Positions 31,973 to 45,800 of a stretch of DNA of 64,000 nucleotides are shown here, piece by piece. How positions within the stretch are numbered: the first letter of the stretch is position 1; each line of letters starts with the position of its first letter. The notes beneath the pieces are model-generated. The model made no database searches, was not told where the DNA came from, and saw only the letters and a program-made list of their open reading frames with translations. This stretch comes from Liriodendron chinense (lineage: Eukaryota > Streptophyta > Magnoliopsida > Magnoliales > Magnoliaceae): NCBI GenBank assembly GCA_003013855.2, contig ML058342.1, forward strand, positions 2,355,120-2,419,119, given 5' to 3'. Position numbers and translations under genes: made by a program.

Positions 31973-34360
31973 CTACACGGACAAGCCAGTTTGGCTGTTT
32001 GGATACGTGGGTTCCATATGGTGATTGTTACTCTTATCCATGGTCAGAATTCTTTAGCACAAGCAATAAGATGATCGTTGTGTACTGAATTTTAGGAATC
32101 CAGACCATTCAACAGGTAATGTGCACCATGAGACTTGCTAAGCTTATTTGTACGCTCCGGGCCTGCCAATCTTTATTTGTCAATTGATCTTCCCAACTGT
32201 ACAAGCCATTTATTACAGTTGGTTAGGAAGATGAATTTGCTACGATTCTATTATTGTGGTCCATAAAAAAAGAAGCCCCACAATCTGACAGTATGGGATC
32301 CCAACCGTAGATGGGACCAGCTGCAAATAATAATAATGTCGCTTGGAGGATGTGGACGTTGATAGCGAATGGTAACTACTGATATGATAAGCATCGTCCT
32401 TACTGCCACACCGCAAAGTGTACTTTCAAGAGCCTGTGAAAATAGATAGGCTGGCAGTGCCGTCGTTGGATCTCTAGGGTCCGATTGGGCGATTCAAACC
32501 TGAAGGAGGATCCTAAACATTTGATCAGTGGCCCAAAAAGCAACCGCTAAGAAGACTGTCCATATTCAAAAGAAAAAACTTAAACGAGAGTTCGATTATT
32601 CAATATCCCTGAGCCACAGTGAAGGCCACGGCATAAATGGTTTTGCTTACCAAACAATACCCAGATCAATGAGAGTAGATGCAACTTGTAGGAGTCAAGA
32701 CTCGGACTCACTCAGTATGACTCATCAATCAGGACCGTCGGGTGGTATTTCAGGAAGAGCGGCAGTGCTAACCAACATTTTCCTTGATAACTGTTACAAT
32801 GACCTCTAACACTTTTGTATTCTACCATAGTTTTTAAAGATGCTAATAATATGTCTTAGGATCATTACATCCTTGTATTAGAAGGACAAAAAAAAAAAAA
32901 ACCATTTAACATCCATAGTACGGAAAACTAGATGAACAGTCCCAATTTCAATTGTCATTTCGGCATTGGCGCTGTCGAGACATTGCCGGCATCTACTGTG
33001 TAATCTCCCTGAAAAAATCGAGACAGCCAGAAAAAAGATAAGTATTGATCTTCTCCTCCTCTTTTATTTTATTTTAATAGGAAAACAGAATCTGACAGTC
33101 TTTACGATCTTAGACCTCATCTAATCACTGTGGAAGCAAAAAGGATTTTATCATCCCTCTGATTTCCACGGATAAAATGGCTCTCAGATCCGATCAATGG
33201 CTTGGCTTGGATCAACTAGAGGCAAACCAAATGGACAAAAGGATAGTTTCCCCTCTATTTTTCTCTAGGAATTCTCGTTTCTAGGATGATTTAAATGAGA
33301 GAATCCCTCTCTTTTACCTGGGAGGGGAGTAGTTTGGATGATGCAAGGTTTATCCCATCTCATGCGATCTCTCCCGGTCTTCTTTTTTTTTTTTTTTTTT
33401 TTTTAATTTCAAATTAAAATAGTTTCAGGAGAGAAGAAAGAGGGATTACCCATGTGAAATCCACCACTAGTGGTTGCCTACAAATAGCACCCACATGCCC
33501 ATATCCAACAAAAGAGAGAAAAAAATTGACATAAACAAGTGGGAGATTAGCATTAGCATCAAGAAAAGCAAACTCTTTGCATTTATTTATTTTTCTAAAT
33601 CAAAGTGATGGAAAATTGTTTTATTTTGCATTTGCAATTACTTGGATTGCAATCCTACACAAGAACTCCCTCTAAAATTGTCAGTTAAAGCTTGGCTAAT
33701 TTTTTTTCTTCTGTTTGACTTTGTGATTAAGAAAAAAAATCTCTTATCAAGAAGGGGAAGGCAAACTAATTGCATTCTATCCAAACATGCCCTAAAGTAG
33801 AAATTTGCTTTCTTAATTGTCTTTCTTTTTTTTTTTTTTTTTTCCAGCTATGAGCTTAAGCATGATTTAGGCCAGAGGAACATCTTAGACATTGTAGAGA
33901 AAATTTGGATTCACTGACGTGCCCCATATTTGAGAGCCACATCCCCACGCAGGTCAGACCAGCAAACCGAAGTGTCTGTTTAAGTACGAGGGATTCAAAT
34001 CAAATATAGAAGCGCAAGTAAACAAGAAATACATTCTTTTTTTACTTGTAAGATAACAAATAGGACTGCACTATTTAGGGTCTGTTTGGGTGGAGGATCC
34101 TGGATAATCCGGATCAAGTCTAATCCTGAGTTTGTTAGGCTCACTCCATGTCGGATTCACTGCGCTAAAGCTGTGCTCTATGCATAATTACAATTTTTTT
34201 TTTTGTCAACTTCCATGGTGGAGAGCATGGGCCTACCAAAATCAGAATTACACTTAATATCAAATTTGAAGGATCACTGCCCAAACGGAACTATATTTAT
34301 TACCAAAACTAATTTTATCAACGAAATGTGGTCAAGGAATACCATGTTCATAGGATGTGT
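31973..34360. other. Long gene-poor stretch
   Basis: No recognisable domain on either strand. It contains a run of A near 32889, T runs at 33385-33403 and 33827-33843, and TTTAGGGTCTGTTTGGGTGG at about 34075, which resembles one end of a Harbinger element but has no partner. An open stretch at 32528-32809 (+) has no known motif. Confidence 0.4.
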
Positions 34361-34735
34361 AGCTGAAATGAGGATATTGAGATGGATGAGTAGCAAGATG
34401 ATGTGGGATACAATTAAACTAAATCATTTGAGGGAACTTAGGAGTAGCACCGATAGGTAATAAGACGAGGGGAAGTAGTCTTTTTAGATGGTTTGGTCAT
34501 GTGCGACGGAGACCATTTACCATGTCAGCTAAGAGTGAGTCGGTGCTAGTCAAAGGCTTTAGAAGTACATGGGGAAGGCCCAATGGGGAAGGCCCAAAAG
34601 GATGTGGGTGGAGGTAGTGAGAATAGACAACCTAGAGTCTTGAGTTATGGCCATTGATCAAGCAGAATAACAGAACAGGATTCGTGCATCTGACCCCAAT
34701 TACTTGGGATAAGGCTTTAGATGATGTGATGATGA
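34361..34735 (+). pseudogene. RTE-type LINE 3' end
   Basis: The reading AEMRILRWMSSKM, then MVW-type sequence near 34480, PKRMWVEVVRIDN near 34597 and RIRASDPNYLG near 34680 is the tail of a plant RTE reverse transcriptase. It ends in TGATGTGATGATGACCC, the TGA-rich 3' end usual for RTE elements, not poly(A). Heavily broken. Confidence 0.85.
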
Positions 34736-35194
34736 CCCATCTCACCGAAAAAAAAGAAAAAAGAAAAAAGAAAAAAAGAAAGAATAAAAGGTGGAGAAAT
34801 AATATGAAGGTAATAGAGATGCTAAATCTTCAGATGATACTCGGTTTAAAAGCAGTTTATCAACAGTAGTTCCAGAAAGCATTAGCATCGACATGGGCTA
34901 ATCTATGGCCAACAATGGTCCGCATAATAGATCTAAGAAACATGCATTATTGAATTATAAAGGGCAGAAACACAACGAGCTGCAAGAAATTGCTTTTTTG
35001 CTTCTTGAATCCATTTCACCTAATCGAATATACAGGGAAAAAAAAATAGATATATAAAAACCTAAGCATAACAAGACCGATTGTACTGCCAACATGTCTG
35101 CAGACCTAAAAGGAGAAAATGTCGTAGTGTGCATATGAAAAGCTCTGGATGGATAAGATCACATGCGCCTTTGAGCTGTAACATGGTTGAGCAT
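34736..35194. other. Downstream flank of the NAT gene
   Basis: A-rich tract (34748-34785), then about 350 bases that include the 3' UTR of the minus-strand transporter gene. I see no clear AATAAA; an AATAAT-like signal on the minus strand near 34945 is possible. Confidence 0.35.
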
Positions 35195-36846
35195 TCACAC
35201 GGATGGAAAGAATTTGTTGAGATTGAAAGGCAGGGAGTAGAATTCGTCACTTCTGCTGTCTGTCTTAAACGAGCGGAACTTATCCCACCAATGGTAGCCT
35301 CTGTCTTTCCTCACAGTGCCATCCCTCCTATGCAGGGTATTGTCTAGAAAGAAAGCTATAATGGCTGCAACAAATGCTTCTGAAGAGAAGGGCACATTGA
35401 TGATATCATTGAACTGCAAAGCAAGAGAGTGTGTCAGTATGGTGGGTCGCCAATCATCAGGATAGGCGAATTGATGGAGTTTATGAAATACAAGGGAATT
35501 TATGCATACCCATCTTGCTTTGGTGTGAACTGGTCCATAACCAGCGACTGCTGTGAATTCGTTGAAGTACTGTGGTACTGATAAGCCCATGAAGATGGAG
35601 AATCCTAAGATAAACTTTGTTCGGAAGCTGTTCAAGTTGCAAAATTGAAGGAAACTAAGACCAACCGAACCTGTTCAATCATTTAACAAAAAGAAAGTGA
35701 TTTATTTAAGTGACGATATTCTACAAATTGTAATTTTAAAAGCTAAGGTTTTTTCTTTTCTTTTTTAAATTTTATTAGTACATACCAACATATCCAAAGA
35801 AGAGGCAATACAAGGCTGCAAAAATTGGTGCCGGAATGGAAGCAAATACCGCTCCAAACTTTCCTGAATTGACATTTAACAACATGATTTGTATTTAAAA
35901 ATAACTCCATTAGAAATGTCAAGACACCACAGAAAAGGTAAACACCAGTCGTTAGATATCCCTGCATCTGACTTTTGTAACACGAAGTAATTGGAGAAAC
36001 AACAGCAATAACGAGGCAGCAAGAAGAGACTGAAGTTAATTAAAATATAAATTACTAACAGTTCTCTACAGTGGGAAATGAGCAGTAATAGGCTTTTATC
36101 AACTTAAAAGAGAACCAAGATCACTCATGAGTCATGATCTTTCTAACTGATCATATGCTTGTGATTATATCAATGCACCTAAATTGGAAAGTTCCCAAAC
36201 AATTTTCTTTGTTAGGTAAGAATATTATGGAATAAGATCCATCATCATCGTCATTGTTGTCATCACCATCATCATCTGAGCCTTAACCAAAAAATATTAT
36301 GAAAATAAGATTCTTTGTAGAATTAATGTGAAATGCTAAAGCAATTCGCACAATAAGAGAATCATTGACGGGCCCATTGGGATGTGCAAAATCTGGGCCA
36401 CTAGTCAGATGGCGCTCACTGTGCTGTGTCCCAACAAGTAAGATGAACCACTCATCACAGTGTGCCACGCCACCAAGTGTACATTGCTTACAGACCATTG
36501 ATATCTTCTTTTTGATTTTTCTAATTCAAGTGCCACCCACCTAACGAGAGAAGTGTCAACCTGACTGATATTTGGCATGGGACATGTTAACCAGTGGGAC
36601 CCAACTGATGAGCGGCTTGTATCTCATACATGAAAGTCATGCTGTTATTGTGGTGCAAATTCACTTCTACTTGTATCCATCACAAAATTATTCCAACTCA
36701 AAAATTTAAAACTAACATGATATGGATATGCGACATGCATTACTTTGCATCAGATGTTCCACTTCCCACTAAACTGATATTCTAGTTTGGATTTCCCCCC
36801 ATTTAACAGTTCACCTTTCAAGAAAAAAAAAAAAAAGAAGCTAAAA

Positions 36847-36882
<36 letters not shown>

Positions 36883-39800
36883 TTTCATTTTCTTGCAACT
36901 TTTATCATTAAGGCTACCAATTGGATGCACTAATGAATTAAATTGCTTAATTAGTTTTTTTTATTTTTTATTACTACAATTGCATAATTAGTTTGATATA
37001 GAGGAATTGACCAAATTTAAACTAACCTTTTTAGCATTTGTAAGAAGTATGTAGCCTCAGAAAAGGCAGGTAACTGCAATTTGGTAATATCTACTTTATT
37101 GTACTGATTAATGCAATTCAATTCATAGTTCATTCAAATGCAGCTATAGGCCCATAGTTACCTTTTGTGATTGATTATAATAGATACAACACTGGTAGGG
37201 GTGGCAACAGGTTGGGTTTTGGCTGGGTCAGGGTCAGCCCAAGTCTGACCCATGTATTAAATTTGCCAAGAATTCTTGCCCAGTGCTACCTAAAACATGA
37301 AACGCCCATGTCTCCCATTCCGAATTGAGCGTTCCGGGTTATGGGTCATTTGCGATCCAGATTGAGCGACCTGAAATTATGGCTCTTTATTCTTACTATT
37401 GACTATGTTAATGCAATGTATATTTACAATGTACAGATTTATACTTCTATTCATTTAGTTATAATATATACTAAGGATATAGAATCTATAATAATCAAAT
37501 TCATCATTTCATATATAAATTGCAGTATGCATTCATATTTAAAACTATATTGCATACATAATGCATGTATTGGACTGATGCACATGATCCTAACCCTAGC
37601 ATACTGCATATAGGAGGGAGAAGCAGACTACCCGTTCCCATACTACGTACCAAAGCGACCCAAGATCCAGGTTACCTTGTTCACCCGTGACCCATTTAAT
37701 TGTAAATGGGTCGGGCTGACTGACCTGATCCATCCTGCCGTGATCAATCACAGGTTTAAGAAGTAGCAGACTGGGTAACCATTCCCTTACCACGTACCAA
37801 AGCGACCCAAGATCCAGGTAACCTTGTTCACCCATTGTTGTGTCACACCCAAAAGGTTAACCCGCTAGGTGGAGTGACCCCAGAGTATATGAAGCTCCTT
37901 TCATTGTCCCCTCCAGCTGATGTGGGACTAACCCAACGCCCATGACCCTCTAACCCAGCTAATGAAGCTCCTTTCATTACCCTCTAACCCGACCCATTTA
38001 GTTGGAAATGGGTTGAGCTGACTGACCTGATCCACCCTGACGTGATCAATCGCAGGTTTAAGAATGGAATATAAGGCTAAGGCTATCCACAAACTACCCC
38101 AACAGATGCATACATGCACAAAACAAATTCATCTATACTTTTCCTCTTTATTTTGTTTCAGGTTTTGGGTCGGATTATCTAGTCCAACCCATTGTTAACT
38201 TATATGGGCAGGCCAGGTCAGGTAGGGTTCACTCAACCTAGGCCCGACCCATTTACTTAAATGTGTCACATTTCTAGCCTGAGCCTGACCCTGACCCACT
38301 GCCCATTTAGCTTGGGGCGGGCCAACCCAAGCCATTGCCACCCCCAAAACACTAGTAGTAGGGAAGGAATGTAACATCCAACTTTCCCATTGGCTTTAAC
38401 TTCTACATGATTTTCTCTAAATGAAGTTGAACTCTCCTATTGTATAGTCTTTTTGACAGTCCTGCTCAAGGTTCATGTGAGCCGCTCCCAATGGCAGTTC
38501 ATAGCATGGGGCTAGAGTAGCTGAAAACTTACCAAGAATGGAAAAGAATATCATGAATCCTGCAGATATTTGCACAACCCTCCGGCTGCCAACCCGCGTC
38601 AATGCTAAGAAACCAGCATTTTCACTGTAGAAGGATAAACTAGTTAAAGTCCTCCATCGGAGGCAGATATAAGTCCATTCAGCAACAATGCTACTTATAA
38701 AGGAGAGCAGTTTCTCATTAGTCTTACACAGACACTGTAGACCCATTTACAGTTCCAAACAAGCCATCCAACAATATACCTATTCCCTGGAGTTAGAAAT
38801 ATCCAGTTATTTCCAGCAGAAACCAACACCAAATATTCAACTCATCATCAAAGAGTGAAGAAGGCATTAAAACTTCCAATACCTGCCAACCAACACCACG
38901 ACTGAGAATGGAAGGCGGCAATGGTGTAGCACTTGCATACCTTGAGACAGCAATGAAAGTACCTGTGGACTGCATTATCATGGATATTCATTTAGTGAGT
39001 TCCTCATTATAAGCCATGATGCATAAACAGTTCAAGCCAATCACATATAGCTGGGACAAAGGCATTATGATTATGCGTAAGCATTCAATACAAAACAAAT
39101 AAATTAAAAAAAAAAAAAAAAAACTAGCTTGGAGGAAATAATCAACACAGACAGAAAGGAATCTCAATATCAGTTTCTGTATCGGCATTGTGGGAACAGA
39201 CCTCTACAAGAGCTACAAATGAAGCAGCCATCATCGCAAAAGCTTCTCCTGCATCGAATGTAGGGGTTCCCCATTGAAATGGATATGGAACTCTTATCCT
39301 GCAACCATTAAATGGATTCCAGAAGTCAACAGATGAAGTAATGACACCAACTAGTCCTAATGGGTATTTCGAAAAAAAACCCAATTCAAGTATACAGATT
39401 AAAAAAGATTTTAAGTTGGTGTCACCACAGCCTTCGAGCCTATAAAAAATAGGCACAGCTGTCATTAAAGAAGGTATCCATCATTTACTGCAATGGAAGA
39501 GGAGAACTACCAATGGAACTCATGATATCCTGATACAAGTCCGACATTGATACAGACGTAAACACCGGTAGGACTCGGCAGTTCCCAAAAAAGTTGGATG
39601 TGAATACAAGCATGGGTGTCCTTCCAACATATTTTTACTACCCAGGTCCCAAATAGCAGCATCAGTGCCCATATGGCCAGCAAGAAGTACAAATTGGGGC
39701 CATATGCCCCACCTACCCACGCACACACACACACATAAGCAGTACAAATTGGTGCCCAATTCACTTTAGCAGTAGAATTTGAAGGGAGGTGGCTTTTTTT

Positions 39801-42800
39801 TTTTTTTAGTTAACTTTTTATGGACAACATAAATTCTATTAGTAAAAGATCAGACTCCATCAACAAGAGGGAATTCCTGATAAAACCCCAGGTCCCTTTG
39901 ACACCTCTTTCACAGGAACAAGAGAGGTTCACAAAGAAGCCATTAAGGCTACAGAACGAAGTGCTTAACCTATAACAAAAATTCTATTAAATAAAAGATC
40001 AGACTACATCAACAAGAGGGAAGTAGTGATAAAAATACCAGGTGTCTGTGACACCTCGAGCAGGAGAGGTTTGGAGAGAAACCTTCGAGGCTAATGAACG
40101 AAGTGTTTAGCCTATAGTTGTACAATGTGTGATGCATAGCAGCAATAGATTCAGGTGTGCAGGCAGCAGGGCAGTGTCTGTTTAAAAAATTCCAAGTATA
40201 AACAGGCAGGAAGTGGGAGCGGAAATGTGAATCTGAGGCATGATTTGAAGCAGAAATGGAACCTAGTTAAAAGGATCGTGACTAAGGCTTTTTAGCCTAG
40301 CTGCAAGACCCTTAATTTCATCAAGGATAAAACTCACAGCTCCAAGATATCATTGACACTCAGTTGCATGGTTCAACATATCACAAGAAGAACCTTCCAC
40401 GATAATTGACAGTCCCCAGACTTAAGGCAATCCGTAGCCTTTCACAAAGATCCATTGCTGAGCTTCCAAAATGTCATTGCATCATCATATTACATTGATA
40501 TCATATACAATCCCCCAATCCAAAGGAACCCTTTGCATGAGACTTAAGACCAACGTTTTAAGATCCGGAGACTCAGACTGCTTCATTTGGTCCTAAGTTG
40601 AGCCACAACTCAGCCGAGTTGGGGCTGATTCAACCCCTATTTTCAATTCTGACTCGGAAGTGTTCAAACTGAATTGGATCCAACCAGGTCTGAGTCGACT
40701 CGGACAAGTTGCATGGGACTAGTTTGCGTCTCAAAATCTTTGAAGAAAACCTGTAATTTCCACCTTTCTGTCCCAGGAACACACATCTTGATAAGTTTGT
40801 TACTTGATCAAGGGTACCTGACCATAGCAAGTCCTTCCAATTGGAGAAGAGATCTGGGGCCAACACACTTCATTTCAAATCGTGGCCAATCCCACCAATT
40901 GACATTTTATGTTTGCTAAGCCCCTTGCATCAGAAGCATTATCATTGGATATAGGCCCATTTTACTCCTTCCAAATACTCCATACAATCAAGCCAGGAGC
41001 ATTTCCGAAAGTTAACCTCTTTCCTTGAGAGGACCCCCTTCCAACGAGTAAGAATTTCTGCCACTCCTTCCTGGATAACCCAACATACCTCAGAAGGTGA
41101 AGAAAAAGGGCCCCAAATTTCTGAAGCTGCTTTACATCCAACAAATAGATGGTCGACTGATTCTTTTGCTTCTTTGCATATAAAACAGATATTAGGAGAT
41201 TATCTGAGGTGAGAATTTTTGTTGGCAATCACTGTCCAACGAGAAGCTGTTACAGGTGAATAGGTACCCAGTCTAAGGCAAAAGGGGAATATTGTCCCCC
41301 TCAATGAACCCAATAGAGCCGAATCCACTTCCATATCCTGTTATCTTCCATGTATATGACAATAAAATTTCTTCAACCATAGCATGCAGATTATTAAACT
41401 CCATGATCTCCTCTTCAAATGTTTCACACATGCTGCTTTGTAGTTTGTAATCAATTAAGCACATGAATCATATCTATCTGTGCAAAAGTCAAACACATGA
41501 CAGATAAATACTACAATTCGACCTTTCTACAAGAGTAGAACTACAACTGTACAAGTCTAAAATCTACATTACCGAACATGGGCAACAATAGATAGTTGGA
41601 TGACTCGTATCATTGAAATGTAGAAATTCATACAATAATTACAAAAAATTCATGCTACAGATGAAATAAACAGAGGATAGTGATGGCCGGTTTAAGTGGA
41701 TAGTGACAGGTGTTGTAGTGGCCAATGAAGATGGTGATTGGTTGTCGATTATAGATGTAGATCATCGGGGAAATGGCACAAAAAAAAGAATGACAAGGGC
41801 TTGCTGGAGAGAGTTTATTTATGGGTATTTCACTATGAGTGGTGTTGCTTTTTTCATTTATTTATTGGATCGTGGCGGGGCTTACGGCAGATGAAGATGG
41901 TGGGAACGTGGAGGGGGTGATAGTGGAACAACGTTGGGATCGGTACTGCTCTGATACCAATTGACACAGACCTCTCAAATCGATGAGATGACTCGCATGA
42001 ATTGCAGAGAAGACAATGACAAGCAATGAAAAATTGTTGTTGGATAAACAGCTCCCGTGGCCCTTTGAGCAGCTCAACAATGGATTGGAACACAGCTTCG
42101 AAAACATCAAGTTTTCGCAAGAGTCTCAGCAGGTTAAATAGACACTTGCACTTAGCAAATAGGGATATACTTTTGTTGGAAATTGAGAAAGGCTCAATTT
42201 TTAGAGGAAAAGAAAACAATATTATGCAATCAGCTATCACACGTTCCATTAGGCCTTACATATACTATTTTGATATTTTCAGAGAGTTCTCTACACCAAG
42301 ATGTTTGGTAGAGGGAGGATTATCCCCTCTGAAGGAAACCAAAACTAACTCTAATTAAGAAAACAAATAAATAACTGTACTCCTAAACTAACCCAAACTC
42401 TCCAATAACATCAAATCCTTCTGTATGCGTTATCAAATCATTGTACCTATGTGTGGGACCCATGCACTACAAGTCCTAGCTATGGCTGCATCACCACATG
42501 AGCCAGATTGGTGTGAACCTGTGCATAACAGCCAGTCCACTGTGAATTCTGGGGTAACCTGAGTGAATATCATATTGGGAACCCCAAGACACAAGTATAG
42601 TATGGGGCTGTATTGGTCAATACGTACGAGGTGTAAATGTTGTAAATATCATACTGCCTAATAGTCACAAAAATAGTAGGACGGCTACAACTGTATCTTG
42701 TTGTATCTCAGACCCATATCTATATCATACTTTTGATCCTGTAGGCCTTTTCGGATATATGGCTATCATAGAATGAAACTTTTTGACCACAGAAAATCCC

Positions 42801-45800
42801 ACCTTAACTTTGATGTTCCCCAGTTCCTACTAAAAACTTCATGTTTATACTGTAGCATGCCACAGAACAGAGAGATTGTAAATGACCTTATCATCCTGGC
42901 CAAAGCAACTTTCATTGCTTGTCACGCTAAATGGCAAGAAAGTCATCTTGGCCTAAAGTCACTAATTAGGGTTGTTTGGCAGCATGGATTCCAGGCAGTC
43001 AGGAACTGGAATCCAGGATTTTCAATCAAAATCATGTTTGGCACCACAGAATCCTGTATTGAAAATCCTCATAAGGGCCCCTTTTAAAATCGAGGAGAGA
43101 AGTTGGGGTGCAAAAACCTGGATTTTTAACACTCTCCAACTATCATAACTGCTCTCTCATCCTCTTTAAGGCCCAAAATCCAGGCTGCTAAACATAATTT
43201 CTGGATTCCACAAGACTGAAAATCTAAGCTACCAAACGTGACTGAAAGAATGGAAAGCTCAGGTTTGAAAATCATGGATTTGGATTTTGAACCAAAAACC
43301 ATGCTGCCAATTGATCCCTTAGGCTCTAGTGGTAAGCGCAGGATACAATCAAGTTCAGAAACTGTGATATCCAAGGTTCATAGGATGTATGCATCTTATC
43401 AGATGGAAATGGTCTGGATCTGAGGTTCAAGACACACCAACACCACCAACAATTAGGAGGTAAAATTCAAGTAGCAAGAGATTTTACTTACCAGGGAGCA
43501 GCACTAACGAGTCCAGCTCTATCAGTACGACAATGATCCTGCGTCTTTGGTGGGGAACCCTTATATGCACCACCCACAGTAAGCAGGTGTGCATAAATCC
43601 AGACGATAGCAACCGAAAATATAACAGCAAACCTCTCAAAGACATGCCTATCAGAGCGTATAACATGGGGTATGTACTGTAAACACGCATTTCCAAATAG
43701 ATGTTAGTACATCAGGGCTATTAAGAACCTCACAAATTTCAACATAGGAAGATGTTAACACTTGAAAGTTGAAAGTTCTAGTGGGCTTGAGATTGCTCAC
43801 TGGACAAATAGATCACCACACCCACAAACACAAAGGAGACAGAAAAAGAAATATGATTGTAAGTGGCGATGATGTTATGAAAAGAAGCTCTGTTCATAGT
43901 AAAATGAAATAGAAAATTAAGATTCAAGATGCATGCATCAAAGCACCTTACCTGTGAAAAGAATATCAACAAAATTATCTGTGGAAGTCCAACTTCAATA
44001 CATTTCGCAACCTAAGAAACAAAAGCATGAGGTTTCAGCTACATCATGGTAAATGAGAGGGAGTTCCAACAGGTAAAAGTAACCACTAGAAGACGATCTT
44101 TTCTTCTTCTTTTTTCTTTTTTCTTTTTCCAAATTTTATCTTAGTGATTCTTTCATTCCTATCACTGAATTTTGAACCCAGAAACCTTGGTTCCACTCCA
44201 CCCAGAAATAATTTCGTACCAAGATAGGAGCAACAAAAACACTTAGAAACAGGATCGACCATCCTAGATGGTGATCAAAATTCAAATGAACTAACAGAGG
44301 TGGAAAGTATAAAATATTTGGTTCACCAGATAGCATTTTTAGTTCAAATAGATAAACTGCAGGAGGGCCACCCTTTCTGTAATTGAAGTCAACCATCTGG
44401 TGGTGTCCATGATAAATGGGTCATGTCCAAACAATATCTTCCCCATCAGAAAATCTAACCATATGATCAGTCTTTTTTCTAATTTAAGTTGAACAATTGA
44501 GCAATCCATCCATCAATCAATCAGTTAAGAATAGTCCGATGAAGGAGATTTATGGAAAATGCCCAACCAAAAGGTGGGCCACCAACAATATCTTCCCCAT
44601 CAGAAAACCTAACCCGTACGGTCATTCATTTTATTAATTTAAGTTCAACAATTGAGTAATACATCCATTTGAAAACCATCAATCAGTCAGTTAGCATGAT
44701 CCAACAAAGGAGATTTATTGGCACATGCACAACCATAATGTGGGCCCCACTCCAGCAGTTGATGCGTCCCACAAAAAAAGAAAGAAAGAAAGAAATCCTT
44801 TTTGTTTTGGTCAAGGATCATATAGGCATACGCCAAGCTAAAACATACAAAAGAGAAGCTACATGCACTGCCAACCAAAGGAAACCAGAGAACGCTTACC
44901 CCAGGGAAACCAAGCTCATAGAGCCCAAACCCAGCAAGAGCAACCAAAGGGACTGCAGATAGTGGACTTAAGAACCTGAACAAATATGAATATTCAAAAG
45001 AGATGCACATCATCAACATCATTACTTCAGAAGGTTTCACAGTCAACTCACTGCAATCATGATTTGAAACCAACCTCGTGACATTGCGCCAAAGGCCACT
45101 GAAACCGAGGATTATCTGAAGTGTTGAAGCAACAATCAGTGCCCCCTGGATTCCACGCATGATTCGCTTGAATTTCTGCACAGCGACAGGAAACCAAGCT
45201 CCGTGATTAGAGTCAACTTTAACACTGGAAAAAAAGAAACATCATAACCGTCAAGTGGGTGGTGTCGGATTGGAACCTCCGCAGGGTCCACAACATTGTT
45301 GTATCGACCGGCCAGGATTATGGAGATGGTGGGCGCAACAAAGGTATACGACCCACCAATCACAGCAGGTAAGCGAGTCCCGAATAACGACTGGAACAGA
45401 GTATTCAAACCAGCCACAAAAAGTAGAGTCTGGATCACCCTCGCCTTCTCATCCTATGAAAAAACAATGGGACATCATAGTTCTATGGATATGAAATATG
45501 AGAAAATCATGTGATATAAAAAACATAAACATGGATTAATTAGAAGCTTTTCTATACTTAGATTTTTTTAACCTCCTATTATTTTATTTCTTTTGAATAC
45601 TTACATTTCCTCCTCCCATCTGAGGAACGAGGGCAGTAGGAATGATAACCGTTGTGGCTAGCATAACCAGGTAATGTTGGAAACCAAGGAGAATGGCCTC
45701 AGCTGCAATTAAAATACCCAAATGAATATATAAATGAAAATTCTCTAAGGAGAATGACCTCAGCTGCAATTAAAATACCCAAATGAATATATAAATGAAA

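Noticed and set aside
31784..32088. Overlapping open frames with Ser-Leu repeats
   Set aside because: They are translations of the (CT)n microsatellite and its duplicated flank.
32528..32809. Possible small protein gene (93 codons)
   Set aside because: No start context, no known motif and no splice-supported partner; treated as chance.
34075..34100. TTTAGGGTCTGTTTGGGTGG as a Harbinger element
   Set aside because: It resembles a left end, but no matching inverted right end with TTA was found nearby.
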